64,000 bases of DNA from Phoronis australis (lineage: Eukaryota > Phoronida > Phoronidae): NCBI GenBank assembly GCA_002633005.1, contig NMRA01000014.1, positions 1,018,617 through 1,082,616 of the forward strand, read 5' to 3'. The notes below the pieces were generated by a model. It saw only the letters and a list, made by a program, of their open reading frames with translations, ran no database searches and was not told the DNA's origin. Numbering within the stretch: the first letter of the stretch is position 1; each line of letters begins with the position of its first letter. Both the position numbers and the translations under genes were made by a program. Positions 45,486 to 59,700 of this stretch are shown here, one piece after another.

Positions 45486-46719
45486 CTTTCTGACACGGGA
45501 TGAAGCATTCAAAAACGCATCAGAAGTTGACTGGGTGTGGAGCAAAATTTTGCCAAAAACAAAATGGCTTCCTTTTTCAAGCTCCAGCGCCACCTTGTGA
45601 CTGTAATCCGCACGCAATTTCACGAAAGACGTCGCAACGCAAGTGCTGGCTTACGTAGAAAATGAATCCGCTGTCGACTTTTAAAAAAAATCTTCCATTT
45701 CCCGTGTGACTTTATCATGTGCATTGCTTTGCGTAAATACATCATAACGTCGTATGGAACATGACGAATGTTGTATCGAATGAGCGAATTTTTGGTTCAA
45801 GTATTTCATACAGGCACGTAGGCAATTATGCTTCACTGATTACGCCGCCAAGTTTCCCTAGCATGCGAGTTTCAGCACAGGAATATTACTAAAATGCGAA
45901 ACAAACTGAAGGGTGTAATAGTAACATAAAAAGGAAATTAACCAGAGAGGTATGGCTAATTAAACCAGCAGGGAAACAATGTGAATGATTCAAAAGATTT
46001 CTACCTTACTTTACTAATACGTACGGATGCCTCTCTCATGGACATCAATTGCCGTTGTGAAGGCATTCGTCCAAATACAGTTTTATACATTAATTGGACC
46101 ATTGATGCCGTTTGACGCAATAACATTTTTCAGTAAAAATTCAGGATGCAGTGACATTTGCAAAAAAAAGTTGTATCTATCGATCCGAAATTACAAATCA
46201 ATATTTTCTTATTGGTAGCAGTATGTAACTTTCGAAAGAAATAAAATCGAGTTTCTTCAGAAAGTAAAAAGTATCGATCCTGATACAAGTAGTCGTAGTG
46301 TATGTTATCGTAAACAAGAGACATTGGAACGTATTTTTACGATTGTTATATTGCTAAAGAAAGTGGACTATAGATAGTACCGGTAACAATATTCATAATA
46401 AAGAGACAATATGTTCGTTGCACACCTGCTGCATAGTTATCACGGTCACACATTCCAGAACGAAAAAATGAACAAGTGGGCTTAAGCGGGGCTTCCGGAT
46501 AAAAAGTGGGACATGGAGGACTAAGACAAAACGCAAGTGTAGGGGTGAAATGTTTGCTAAAATACATAAAAACGTCCCATTTTTTTTTCTCGGAACGGGT
46601 TGCAGTGGGAAATTGCGAGTGCCCCAGACAGAAAACCATGAAACGTCCTTTTTCTCTTCTTATTCAAAGGGGAAAATACGACTATGTCGCGTAAGAAATT
46701 ACAATAGTGTATGATAATA

Positions 46720-47288
46720 GAGAGGTTTCGCAAAGCGAAGTGAACGTGTTTTATCACGCATTATAATACCGTGTCATACATGCTATTGTTGACTGTGACG
46801 TAATCCCCATAGTGTTTGAATATTGAGGTTCGCGTCGCTTTAAACGCGAAACCTGTGGCCTCTTTTTAATTTTTATTTGTAAGACATCGAGACGATTTTT
46901 ATTTTGATAAGGTTCTCAATCTTTCTTCTTTGCTTCAATATAAAATGATCACGATTCTATTGTCTATAAATTTTCTTAAAGTTTAGTTGCAAGAAAGCAC
47001 TTTTTTCCAAAATCCTTATTCCGCCAGAGTTAGCTGGACATCATCGACCTAGAATGGATTGTTAACAGATAAGAATTTGTGACGTTATTTTTTTTAAAAT
47101 GCTTTTAAGCATGTAAAAAATTTTAAAACTTACATGCATCTATTTAGTTTTAATTCCAAATAAATTCGGCATTATAAGAGTTGAACATTTTTCGAAGGAT
47201 TTCGTAGGAACGACTTTTTCGCGATCAACATATATTTCTGTCTAACTGATATGTACCTCGATAACCGGACACCCTAAGCTCAGTTATG
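46720..47288. mobile_element. Second copy of the 32631-33314 MITE family, inverted and truncated
   Basis: It begins GAGAGGTTTCGCAAAGCGAA after TA and follows the reverse complement of the first copy in order (for example TAAAGTTTAGTTGCAAGAAA, CTAGAATGGATT). Homology stops near GCTCAGTTAT (about 47288), missing roughly the last 140 bp. It also contains an extra GTCGCTTTAAACGCGAAACC segment. Confidence 0.7.
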
Positions 47289-47573
47289 TCAATTTCGCCG
47301 AGTGCCAAAAACCGGGACATTTTGATTGTGTTGCGGGATGGCAGGAAAACCAAAAAGTGGGACAGTGCGCCAAGAGCGGGGCCACTGTACGCTGTCAGGA
47401 ACACGAAGTATTGGATTTGGATTCTTTTACAAAGTAAACGTTTTATATTTTAAAATTTATTTCACGGGTATAAGTAAATATAACAGATATATAACTGCTC
47501 AGAAATGAAATTAACAAAAAACGGCATCTGGGCAACAGGTAAAATAATTGAAAATAGTATTAATATATACTTG

Positions 47574-47605
47574 CACACACACACACACACACACAGACAC
47601 ACACA

Positions 47606-47694
<89 letters not shown>
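47574..47694. repeat. (CA)n microsatellite
   Basis: About 120 bp of CA repeats with a few CAGACA interruptions. The long Cys/Val and Thr/His ORFs here are artefacts of it. Confidence 0.95.
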
Positions 47695-47698
<4 letters not shown>

Positions 47699-48672
47699 CT
47701 ATGGGATATGAGTAATTTTTCAAAAGATTTGTAAATACACTCGTTCAGTAGGGCCTAAAGTTTTCCATGTCACTTCTTTCCGTAAAATAATGTAACATAT
47801 TTTTAACGCCTAAAATGACTTGTTGAAAAACTCCAGGCATGTAGTTTGGCTGTCGAAAGGGGTTCTAAGTTTGAGCTGAAAAGTTATCAGCCAGAAGGCC
47901 ACAGGTCGGTGTGTAATTGTCGGGTTTGTTGACTTATTTTGCCGAGAAATCTCTGGTTGTCTGGAGCTGTATATCAAGAGTCTCGCTTGATGAAAAAATT
48001 ACAAAATGAAAACGAAGCAATGAAATTAGCCTTGATTTGATAAATATTACTCGATCAAAACTCAGTCGAAGTCACACAGACAAGAATTCACAGTTAATAA
48101 AAATAACAACGGATTTAAACCGGCTTGACATGTTCCAGAGTGCAATGAACTTTCGCGGCTCAGTTGTCTCGGAGTCATAAGCTCTTATCAGGGACCGTAC
48201 TATCGTCCGTTTGCTCTAATAATAGAATACACCGACAGGTGACTGGCTGAGGAGTGAGCGAAATGTCCAAATAACAGTAGTAAAAAATACGCTTTAGTAC
48301 AGTGGTCCACAGTTCAAGGTTATTTAGGACCTTGCCAAGCCTGTATATTTAGCATTTTTTAAACAGCACTATGTATTTGAGTTCAGTAGAAGTACTTTCT
48401 GAAAATAGAAGCCTGTAAAATTTGATTTGTGACTTTTTACACATTTGCCATTACTTGGGTCACGTGACCATGGCCTTTTAGTAATATTTATCAGAAACAG
48501 CGATTTCACGCAACCAATTTTTATTTGAAATAAACGTTCAAAAAGAGATTTCAAAAACGTCTTTACAGTTTTCAATCATTTCCAAAATGATTAAAATCCT
48601 GTTTTGATAGTCTTTCCCTCAAAAATGGAACATTTAAAAACAATCTCTACCAACGTTTTGGAGACTAGAGCA

Positions 48673-48785
48673 TAAAATAGTGGTACCTGAAAGTTTCATT
48701 TGAATCCGAAGTACTTTCCGTTCGGAGAAGTTCCGAAGTTGGTCAAATTCGGAGATTTTCCCAGGATCCTACATATAACGACGGA
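48673..48785. repeat. Dispersed ~110-bp repeat, copy 2
   Basis: Carries GAAAGTTTCATTTGAATCCG, CCGAAGTTGGTCAAATTCGG and CCCAGGATCCTACAT in the same order as 10958-11068. Confidence 0.55.
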
Positions 48786-48789
48786 GTGG

Positions 48790-51700
48790 TTTAATTTTTT
48801 CAACCTTTAAAAGCGACAATAAACCCGCATTCAATCACAAAAAACAACTTTGATTTACTAGTACTGAGACCATACCTGGTGTCAAAAATATTCTTTAATC
48901 AAACTGGGGGTGATTTCAAGGCTTTGAAGGATAAGTAAGTTCTCAATTGCACGAAAACACTCTGTGAGCTTTACAGATTTGTTTGTCGGTCAGGGTCACG
49001 AGGAGTTTATAAATCGAACTGTGAGTTATGCAAACCCAGAAATCTCTTCTCATCCGAATAAGGAACAAGTTGTCAATTTTACAGCGGCACCTAGTGGTCT
49101 GAATCAAGAGCTCCCTCTTCGAATCGGAATGCGTTTATTGCAGCTTTAGGCCTAAAAATAGGTTTTGTGTAAAGTAATTTCATATACGTTTCTGCATAAC
49201 CAACGATGACATTACTTGAATTGAAAACCTAAGTTACACTAAAAAGTGACTTTGCAAATTCATTCAGTCAATAAGTACTCTATAAGCTCTTTTCCATTTC
49301 CTGGGAGTATGAAAAACAGAAAGTGGTGGCAATTGTCTAACTTTTAACAGGTACCGTTGAGAAATAACTCAAAAATGTCTCATCTCAGAAATAGCTAGTC
49401 GGATTAATCAGAAATTTTCAGATACTGTGCTTAATGCAATTTTCCATTACATTGCTAATTTGTAATTGTTTTCAAAACCTTCCAGTTTTGCAATAGGGTT
49501 ATCAAAAACAGGATTGTCAAAAAAAAAATCAAAAGTTGCACCTTAGAGATATCATGTTGCATATTTATATCGAATGAAATTTCGTCTGTTATTAACTTGA
49601 TAGGCTGTTTTGCCAGCCAGAATATACCTTTTGGTTGGTAAAAATTACAAAAAAGTCGCCACCAGTGTGAAATTGGTACAAAGTTAAAAATCAAAGTCTA
49701 CAGGTTTTCTACCTTCAGAAAATATAACATATTTTTACAGAGTTAATTTATATAGGTTTGCATATATTTGGCTAAACCAATCGGCTCAGTCACCTGCATT
49801 CTGATGTGAGAGCTGCAGTCAGGTGACATTAGCTCAATGGAAAAGGACAAAAATTAAAACCATAACATTTTATTGTATAAAACGAACCACAGCGTTTTAC
49901 AATAAGAAATTATAGAAAGGACTAGATCAACAATATTACAAACAACAGCCCTGTGGTGTTAAACGCTAAATGGACCTAGTATGTTCCTGTAAATGAGTAA
50001 CTGGATGAATAGCCTCACAAACAAACTAGGTTTTGAACTCCAGTTGAACACCTCTGTTCAAATACTAGCCTCCTTTAGCCTATTACAGGCATTCACTAGG
50101 ACTAGATCAAGTGAACATCTGCTACAAAATATTGTTCCAGTACCCTAGTCAAACCAAAAGTAACTGTTGTCTGGCCTCAGCCTTGATGTGTGAGCCAGCC
50201 TGATCTCCAGTATCAGATTTTATGACAAGATGAGGCTCTGCTAGAAGACAAAAGCCTTGATATATCCAGGAAGGTATCGATGCTGCATTCAGATGAGCAG
50301 TTTTTCTAAGAAGTTGTAGGAGACATCTGCTCAGAACTTAGATTAGATTATTAAAACAACGTTCACACAGGAGTAATTAGGATGAAATTAATTTGCAAGA
50401 CCACGTTAAAAATTCTGGACAATCACAAGCAATCACCAAGATGGGAGAAGAGAGCCTTGCCAGTACCTCACTGAAATGCAGATGGATGCTGTCTGCTTTG
50501 GAAAGAAGACAGGTGAGAAATCTCATGAGCATTCAAATGATATTTTCATTTCTGTGTTCTGGTCAGATGGCATGTGAACACTATAGGAGTGTTGAAGGCA
50601 GTTTTGGGTAAAATTATTAAAAGATGACTTAACGATTCTTTTAAATAATGCAGCATCAATACCTCTATCCAGTAGTTAGTTCTACACACTTCACTATTAG
50701 CAACAACGGAACTGAAACATTGGTTTATTGCCACAGTAATAATCTGAATAAACAACGAGACCAATTAGCAAACACTGAAGCTTAACTGACTCAGAGGCAC
50801 AGACAGATCAGAAAAATTTTGCTCAATAGGTGTATCTCATTTCAGCTTAAACAAGACTAAGTTACAATTGTATATGAGTCAACTGAGATATGACCTCAGC
50901 TAGGTTGAAGCTCAGTCCGCCATCAATCACAAAAACCTAACAAAATTTTAACTGGGTGGCTTAGAATCTATACATATAACATATTCTTGCAAAAAAGAAC
51001 AGAAACTGACAGAGTTAATACAAATAAAAAGTGGTATATTTAACCGAGTGGTTGGCAACAACGTCCAGCTGGCAGTCAGTCCCATCCCCTGAATTGCCTC
51101 GTTCACATTACACCATCCTCCCTGCAATGCCTCGTTCACACTACACCATCCTCCCGCTTCTCAGGCAGCAACCAGTTTATGGTGTTTTCATAGATGGCGA
51201 ACGTTATACAACACTGAGGCACTACACGAGTCAAACTGGGAACCAAACCTTTGTAAAAACCCCTCCACGTTTCGTTCCTAGAAAAGACGAATATAGTTAA
51301 TTATAATTTAAACCACTCCAGATAAAAAAGACAATTTACGCCATTCTCACTGTTTGAGTGAATCACAAAATGGAAAAAATCTTTTTTGCCAGTGACACAC
51401 AGATGTAACATGCCAGCATAAAATCACCAGAAATGAAGACTTGAGCTGTCATGGGAGTGGAGGTAAGCGAATGCAAAGGTTTGTCTCTCCACACGCACAG
51501 TGATACAGGTCACCTGTTGCCAACACTGGCCACAGCCAGTGAAAGGTATGACCTTGAACCTTACTAAACATAACACCAATACAAATCTTACTTTAGCTGG
51601 ACACTTAACATGAAGCCAATAACCTAACTGCGCAAAAGAAGGTTGTCTCTTACAATAACTGAACGTTTTATTGCCTACTGAGTATGCTAATTCTTCAGTT

Positions 51701-53325
51701 ATTTCCCATAAATAAAGTACAAGACAAACATTATCAGACAAAACACCATTTTCCCTTCATGGCGGCTAATTCTGTTAAGAGTAAAAATGACAGGCAATAA
51801 CCAACAGGACAGGAAAATTATATTTTACTGAATGACTCGGCCGCCTCAACCAATTCTCCTGTTACTTCCTTTTCATTCTCAGTCATGAGAGACGACTACT
51901 CAGACGATGAACTTGGCTTCCGCCAACCCACCATGATGGGGAATTCGGCACCAATTTGTCTGAATACTTTTGCCTTGTACAGTACCTTTTCTGCTGACAG
52001 AATAATGACCATTTAACAAAAATAATACAAGCTCACTTTAAAGAGAAACAGTTACATTTTTGTTAATAAACTTTGACAAAAATGAAATTTCAGTTTTCTT
52101 AATACCAGGAAATAGAATAATCAGTGTGACAGATGTAAGTATCAGAGTAGCCTGTAGTATAACACCAGTGAGATGGTATGTCTCTTGTCCCAGTTAGACT
52201 AACCTACCTTTAGAACTTTATACTCAAACAGAAAACAACAGTCAACTGACTACATGACACATCTTAACCAACAGCAATTCTTTTGCTATTTTGCACAAAC
52301 ATATAAATTCCACAACTGTCATTTTTTAAAAGGCTGGCTAAGTACTGGAGCAAATAATCCCCCTTTGCTGAATGTTCTATTATGACAACAGAATAGTTCA
52401 AACTACACACAGATTTTTCATGTCCATCACTGTTGAAAAACAATTTTAAAAAATTCAACATTTGCACAATATTGTTTGCCATGTAGATGAAAATTATTAA
52501 AACTCGATAGCATTCTACAAGCATATGCATGAAATGGAGAGTCAATCAGTTCATTCCCTAGACACTGAATATCTCATTCATGCATCATTAGCCCAATATC
52601 AATATATGTCATACAACAATAATAATAAGGTAAATGTAACTTGATATAGACTTAGCAACCCAAATCTTCTTTCAGAGCAGTGCCAAGGTTTCCTGGGGCT
52701 GAAATTTAGGCAGGTAGGTCGTAAAAGTAAATACTTTATTTTTTCCAATGTTGATTGTTGGCATGTCGTATTTACAATTCTTTTAAGTCAAATGTCAAAT
52801 CACTGGTCCTTCACGCATTGGGTAACAAACTTAATATGCCTCAGAAGTTTACCTTAATGAATACCCTGGAACTGCTTCCTAGGACATAAACACAATCAAA
52901 CAACTGGATTCACACTACAAATTCAATACAGTACAATAAACAAAAAAATTTCGAACTTTGTGCGTATTAAATGGGTGGAGATATGCAAGCTGTATTCTAG
53001 CATCTATGACTCTGTAGAACACAGACAAAGTCCCGTATGAGCTAAGATGGTTGTAGATGGTTGTAGATGGTAAGTTGACCAGCTTCACGAGTCACATCAA
53101 TGAACAGTGCACAAATCTAAGTGACAACCATTTTCGTCAAGACTGAACTTTAGGCCTTTGATTAAACTGGACTCTGGTGCCTAAAACTGTCATAATTGCT
53201 TTTGTTCAAACTCATTGTTCCTTCTGCCTCTTAAAAAACATGTCTGTGTTTATATTGTATTAAAAGAAAATGATTTTCAATCCAGAAACCAGGCTGTGGT
53301 CTATACACTGTGATACTGACAACAA
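48790..53325. other. Intergenic stretch without recognised genes
   Basis: Only short ORFs without family signatures occur (for example 48964-49149, 50393-50611, 51031-51300 on plus; 51741-51424 on minus). I see no splice-consistent gene. Confidence 0.45.
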
Positions 53326-53329
53326 CGAC

Positions 53330-54330
53330 GAGATCCACTCGCATAATTATTAAATGCCAGAAAGATCCGTCAAGGGACACTGGAGATAAGGGATGCTGGA
53401 GACAAGGCAAGAGAAATTAATAAATAATGGACAAGTCATGAACAAAATCTCAAATAACTAGAGAGGCAAGCTGTGGCGAAAAACAAATGCATACCCCAGA
53501 TAACTCAAAATAAGATCTATATAAGTGGATAGATCTCGTTACGGCAAATTACCAAATTTTAGAAGAATATCTCAACTTACTGGTCTACAAAGTGAAAATT
53601 TGAAAAAGCCTGGCACAGTGCTACCTTTAGTGTGATTTCACCCAAGAACATTTTTCAAGATTGCTGTTGTGAATAAACTTCCTGTTGATCAGACGAAACA
53701 TATGACCAGTAGTGGAGCCATCAACAGACCAGAGAGGAATCAGTCAACAAAAGAACTGTCATCAGATCAGTGAATTTCAAAGAACTCCAGAACAATAAGT
53801 CAGAGTGACAAACGGATGGCACACGTTCTGTAACGCTCGATGAGATCTATCCACAGACCTGTCAAGGGATGTTCGGAGATACGGCATGAGAGATGAGTCA
53901 TTAAAAACTCTCTCGTATTACTCAAAAACAGTCCTAGCGAAGAACAAATTCACATACATAACTCCAGATAGCTCTTGACGAGATCTATCTTCAAACCAAA
54001 TCTCATACTAATTCATCAAAGGACCGCAAAAGAAAAATTAAAAAAATGACCATCACAGCACCCTAATTGAATTTCAGCCAAAAACAACAGGCCTCAGGCC
54101 CTTAACAAGAACTATGTAGTATAGGAAAAAATGCGACCTGTAGCGGTAGGTCGCAAAGAGGAACAGATACACTACACTTCCCTTACCCCTACATAGAACA
54201 AGAATTCTGCAAAGGACCGCACAGATAGAGCTCCGCAAAGTGAAAATTTGAAAAATGGCTGCCACAGCTTTGGTCCGATTACCCCCAACAAGCTTTGGGC
54301 TTTTTATGAGCGGCCTGTAGCATGAGTACA
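53330..54330. repeat. Two diverged ~480-bp repeat copies
   Basis: CCGTCAAGGGA-type, GATCTAT-type and AAAGTGAAAATTTGAAAAA blocks occur in the same order around 53360-53640 and again 53860-54300. They are diverged and non-coding. Confidence 0.5.
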
Positions 54331-54929
54331 AACAAACAAAACTTCACCACACAGCGACAGACTCTGTGAAATTTCATTTCACCAAGTAACAATGTCAAAG
54401 GCATGTGATAAATAGCAACTGACATCCACCAAAAGAATACTGAATATATCATTTAATCATGCAACCTCTCCATACAAGTATTGCTTATACTTTAAAAACA
54501 AAACAAAATACACAAAATAAAACAATATAAAAATGTTAAGTTAAGAATTCAATCTATTTACAGAATCTATAAAATTGGTCTAAATGAAAACAATGCATTT
54601 AGGACACAAACAGCAGGATGTCCCTCTACATACCTCACTCAAGCACTTCTAATACGTTTAATGCTTTTCAAAAACGAGTCATCAGTAGCTTTTACAAACA
54701 GAATGTTTTAAGCAAAAAATGTTTTCTTTTCATGCTCACCATTAAGTATTTTTTAACACCAAAATTCCAGAATCAAGTGCAACCCCTTTCCCAACTAGAG
54801 GAATGCTGAGCGGTCATATGCGCCCACCATGAGCATCGCATATAGCGCACGTATAAGGTAAGATTATTCTAACTTCAAATATTTCTATTAAATGGAGCAA
54901 TGCCAGTAAACTTAAAATAGCCGTTAGGT

Positions 54930-54957
54930 GGGGGGGGGGGGGNNNNGGGGGGGGGGG
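54930..54957. other. Poly-G run interrupted by a 4-N gap
   Basis: G-run from 54930 to 54957 with NNNN at 54943-54946, an assembly or base-calling gap. The true length is unknown. Any ORF across it is unreliable. Confidence 0.95.
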
Positions 54958-56130
54958 CATAGCAAGTCAGCATTGCTCTCCTCCCTAGGAACACACCTGC
55001 CAAGCCCGTAAAAAAATAAAACTGACACTGGGGGCACAGGGGTAGTTAGACTTGTCCAAACGTCGTCATCTGTGTCACATTCATAGAAATACACTTGCCA
55101 AATTTCACATGGATCCAGCAGGGATAAACGACTACGGATGCAAAAAAAGCAAACTGCCACTAGTGGGAGGCACAGTAGCCAAGCTGTCCAAAAATTGACA
55201 AACGTGCTATTCTCGTGCTCTTCTTCATAATGATCCGTAGAGTGGTTTGGCTGATAGAGGGATAGATGCCAAAAACAGACCAAAGCATAATAAAAAACGG
55301 CCACCAGGATGTGTACACTACGTCAACTCCACCTGAAAACGAAAAGGTGTCATTGCCTCATTAACAGAAACATTTGCAAAATTTCATAAAAATCCCAAAA
55401 GGAACAGTTACTCTAAAGATATAGAGGAAAATGAAGGAAAATAAAGTTGCCACTAGGGGGCACAGCGGGAGTTGTATTCGTCCGAATGTCGTCGTCACCT
55501 GTTGTTACCCCCATACAAATACACTTGATGAATTTAACACAGCAGACAGTTTAGGAGAAACAGTCAAGGACACAACAAAAACAAAACTGCCACTAGGAGG
55601 TGCCACAGTAGTTGCCACCATCCAAAAAGCATTGTCTCATGTCCTCTTCACAGAAAGAACATATGAGTCAATTTTCATAATCATCCTCAGAGTGGTTTGG
55701 TAGATTGAGAGGCAGATGCCAAAACAAACTCAAAAAATAATAAAAACGACAACTAGGTGTGCACTACCTCAAATTCATCTAAAAATGGAAAGATATCATC
55801 GCCTCTTTAATATCTACCATATTTTACAATAATCCATTCAGGAACTTCAAAGACATGAAGGTGGCGTCATCTTCATAATAGATACCTATTTGCCACATTT
55901 CATGAAAATATAGGAAAACCAAAGATACAGAGGCAAATGGAAAAACTAAAATAGCCACTAAGGAGCACAACAATTGTCGGATCCATCCGAAAATTCACTC
56001 GTGCCATTCCGTCCATGAAAGGAGCACATCCACAAAATTTCATGAACATACATCAACAGCTGATGCCGAACGGACAGACGGATGGATATACAGAGATGAC
56101 GGCATAATGCGCCACGTACAAATATGTGAG
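54958..56130. repeat. Array of diverged GCCACTAGGGGGC-type repeats
   Basis: Units of roughly 110-150 bp recur with TGCCACTAG(G/T)GGG, GTAG/TTG, CAAATTTCA(T/C)A and TTCATA blocks. The array ends in a GACGGATGG-type stretch near 56090. A stray unit seems to be present at about 9250. The 126-codon minus ORF at 55304-54924 is built from this array and from the N gap. Confidence 0.6.
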
Positions 56131-56461
56131 CGCATAAAAAGTGATTGTGTTAAACAGCTACTGAAAAATTCACATTGTGGATTATTCCAGCTTGCCAATG
56201 TCTATAAGTACCATCAAAAGAATGCAATGTCAGAGACTGCTATCATCCAACATTCACATAGCATGAACACAGTTTGGTAGCAGCCCTTCATTGGCACAAA
56301 CTTCGTTGCAGGCACGGCTGTACTTTCTCTATAATTTCCTATTGTCGGGTGTGCAGTTGTGAAGCAAATGACCAAGAGACATGACAGACAAACAGGTTAT
56401 GGGCTTCCTACAATGTGTGACATTCTCACTCTCTGCTTGTAAGCCCTTTTACCTGCCACTG

Positions 56462-56467
56462 TTTATT
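56462..56467 (-). terminator. Possible polyadenylation signal of the SLC25A32-like gene
   Basis: Minus-strand AATAAA about 250 bases after the stop codon at 56718. Placement is plausible only. Confidence 0.35.
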
Positions 56468-56717
56468 TTGCTTATAACATGTTATTTTACCCATTGCCTT
56501 AAGATGAGACATAGTCTCAAAATATAGCAGCTATATTAACTTGAATGTTTGTTATGTCTCTTGGTGATTTGGTTTGGTCTGATGATAGGTGATAGTATAG
56601 AGATTACGAGAGAGTATAATTTTTAAGCTCTCTCACTAAAACTACAGTGTTATGATACCTTCCACAAAGTTAACAACATGAACACAACAGGGGAAATATC
56701 ATGTCAGTACAGTTATG

Positions 56718-59700
56718 TCATAAATCAGTTTGGTCCAATGAGGTACCAGCTAGTTCTATAGATGCCTCTATGTTATCACTGTCCGAGCCCGTATCACACA
56801 CATTTACTACTTCTTCATAAATAATGAACACAATAGCAATATTAGGCACCACATGTAGCAAGTAGAGTGTAAAACCTTTGTACAGTCCCCTCAAGCCTTC
56901 GAACCTGCAAAATACACGCACCCTGCAGCTGTAGTACCCATTTAGTCTAAGTGACTATCAAGCAGTTAGGAATCATGACTGTATATTGTGAGTCAATACT
57001 TGGTCTTTAGGATACACGTTTATTGTTGACAACAATAAAAGTTGATCGACCTGTCTTTTAACGAATAACACAACAATTTTTCATACGTCATGCATCATAC
57101 ATCAAAACAAATCATGATTTTCGATCTGGATACAAAAAATCCCCAAAGCAGCGTGTCCTACCATACTTTGTCCAAAATAGAGAACACATTTAATTTGGGG
57201 GCCCTAGAAAAATCAGATGAACAAGTATCAGTAGAGAAAGTAAGGATATCTGTCTTTAGGAATTTTTTGTACGCACATCAAAGATATTTTAGTTCAATTC
57301 ATAATATGTAAAATATGGTTTAATTTGAATTTTAACTGGATCAGGTCCAGCATCTTTTACAACAAAGTCACACTTCAGCCTCGCTGAGAGTCCCAACATG
57401 TTAAGCAAGCTCAATTCCAGCCAATCAGAACACAGGAGAGTGACTGTAAACGTCATCGTTATCCAACTCGTCCCACAAACATTCGTTGTTAACCGAAGAA
57501 TAAAAATTTTTCCGATGAAGTTGAGACATTTACAGTGCAGAGTAATGATTTACAGAGAGCGAACAAGTAAAAAAGCTTGTGGCATACGGTACACCACGTG
57601 ATCACTTATGCCCAGGAATATGCGTCAGAATAAATAGCTCAAGCGAATAAATATACCCTACTTACGCACAACAAACATTTTTTTCTTAACTAGTGCCTGA
57701 TGCAAATTAGGAACTATTCATTTACCAACCACATATAGAGCTCAAAAAATATAAATTTGTCTCCGAAACGAGGCTTGAACAATATGGAGGATTGTTCACA
57801 TGAATTGCTATCACAAAGTGAACTCCATGCACCAAATTCGCCGGACGAAAACAAATTTCCCATGTATAATTAAACACATAGTTAAATATAGACAGTCCTT
57901 TTGGAAATTTTTCTTGTTTTAAATTACAAGAAGTGTACTAACAGTCAACTTAGAAAGACTGTCACTAAATTTACTGTAAAATAATGACGATTGCCAATGA
58001 TCAAAATTCATCACTACCACTACTGTCATCTTTCCTCAATTCTCATTTTCCATTGCAGAATACTAAATCTAATGGGTGAAAGCAGATTTCTAACTAGTCA
58101 TCCAACCAGTTACACAGCCGGTTAGATTCTGGAACTGTAAACTAGTAGTCGCTTCAGAAAGTGATGTGATACTCGTTCAGTCCACTAAAATTCTGATTTG
58201 TGGTCAACTCAACACAAAACTTATACCATGACTGTAGAATCCACAGTCTAAAAGTTTTTTCAAATCTTGCATTTGACCGACACAAACCCTGTCCTACATT
58301 ATGGATGATTAAAAGAAACACAGTCCAATAATGGTTATTTACTTGTGCAACTCTTCCACTTTTTAGACAATTCAATAATTCAGTTAACCAACTTAAGAAT
58401 GGAATGATAGTCACACACTGTTACTGAGGAATTTTGAAAAAGCGCATATCCCTACAAGGTACCCATGGGTACTTTTTCTGAAGTAATCCATGGAGGAAAG
58501 TTCAAGTTCTATGGAGCGTGCCACCGTGACTCAAGTGATCAAGGGGTCAGTCATCCATAGTCGCTCATGCGTTTCAAGAACTGGTTTAGGCATGAATTGA
58601 TCAAAGTCTTTCTTATCTGATATCTTATGTAGGACCATCAGTGCATCTGTTTATTCAAATATTCATTGAAGTGTTACCAGATAGGTTCACAATCTCAACT
58701 GAAGTGATTAGGCTAGCCATACGAGATCCATGTTATGGTGTTCAAGCCTCGTTTTGGAATGTCAACCATGAATAAATTTTTATAACGGTCTATTTGTGGC
58801 CACTACAAGCATTAGTTTACTGCTGTAAGCACAGTACGACTGAGTTATGAATGACTCACCTCCAAATTTGTTTAATAACATCAATTAATCCGCCATACGT
58901 TCGGTGTTGGTCTTGTAGCCGGGAGCGCACCACCTGGTAGGGATACGTAGCTGAGGCAGCAAATATCTTAGAGATTGCCGCAAAAGTGAGGTACTCAAAA
59001 GTGTTCTGAAATAGGACGTGATCACAAGGGCTTGTTACCTTCATACAAGGCGACAGTTACAGAACATAAACTAAAAAAATAATTTCAGGCGGTCTCATTC
59101 ACATTGTACCAGACGCGCACAGGCCGCTCAGGTGGGCTCATTGCACTTATCACTTTTAAGATTAATATATAATTAAAAGTGAGCTGAGAAGTTTCACAAA
59201 AATACGACTGTGATATAGCATGATGAAACAATAATTGACAGAATACCATATCTACGTGTTACCTCCCATGAGCTTGTTTGTTACTTACAAATTTGTGATC
59301 TAATGGTCGTCCCTTGTAGTTGTTATACATTCTCTTGAGTTCCTCATAAGCCATGAATTGTAAAGCACCATGCGAGACACCGACTATACCAGGCAGAAAG
59401 CCCTGCAATGTACAATAAACAGAGGTCAAGGTCTTAAACACCGACTATAGCAAGTAAGAAGCTATGCAATGATTAACAGTCACAGGTAAAAGCGTGAATA
59501 GGGATATCAACGTGAGTGCATTTGATGACATTTGTAACTTGATACCTTCACCTGTATCGTAAAAGTTTATGGAGGAAATATGAGTAAAAGTATCGCTTTG
59601 CAGAGAAAACACAACAGCTTTACTCGGTGAAGGTAAAATTGGAAAGCTATGAATTTCAAACTATTATGCATACCCGATAAAACCCAGGAATGCCTTCAGC

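Noticed and set aside
47462..47723. Cys/Val and Thr/His ORFs
   Set aside because: Products of the CA microsatellite, not genes.
54924..55304. 126-codon minus ORF with hydrophobic segment
   Set aside because: Built from the GCCACTAG repeat array and running into the N gap.
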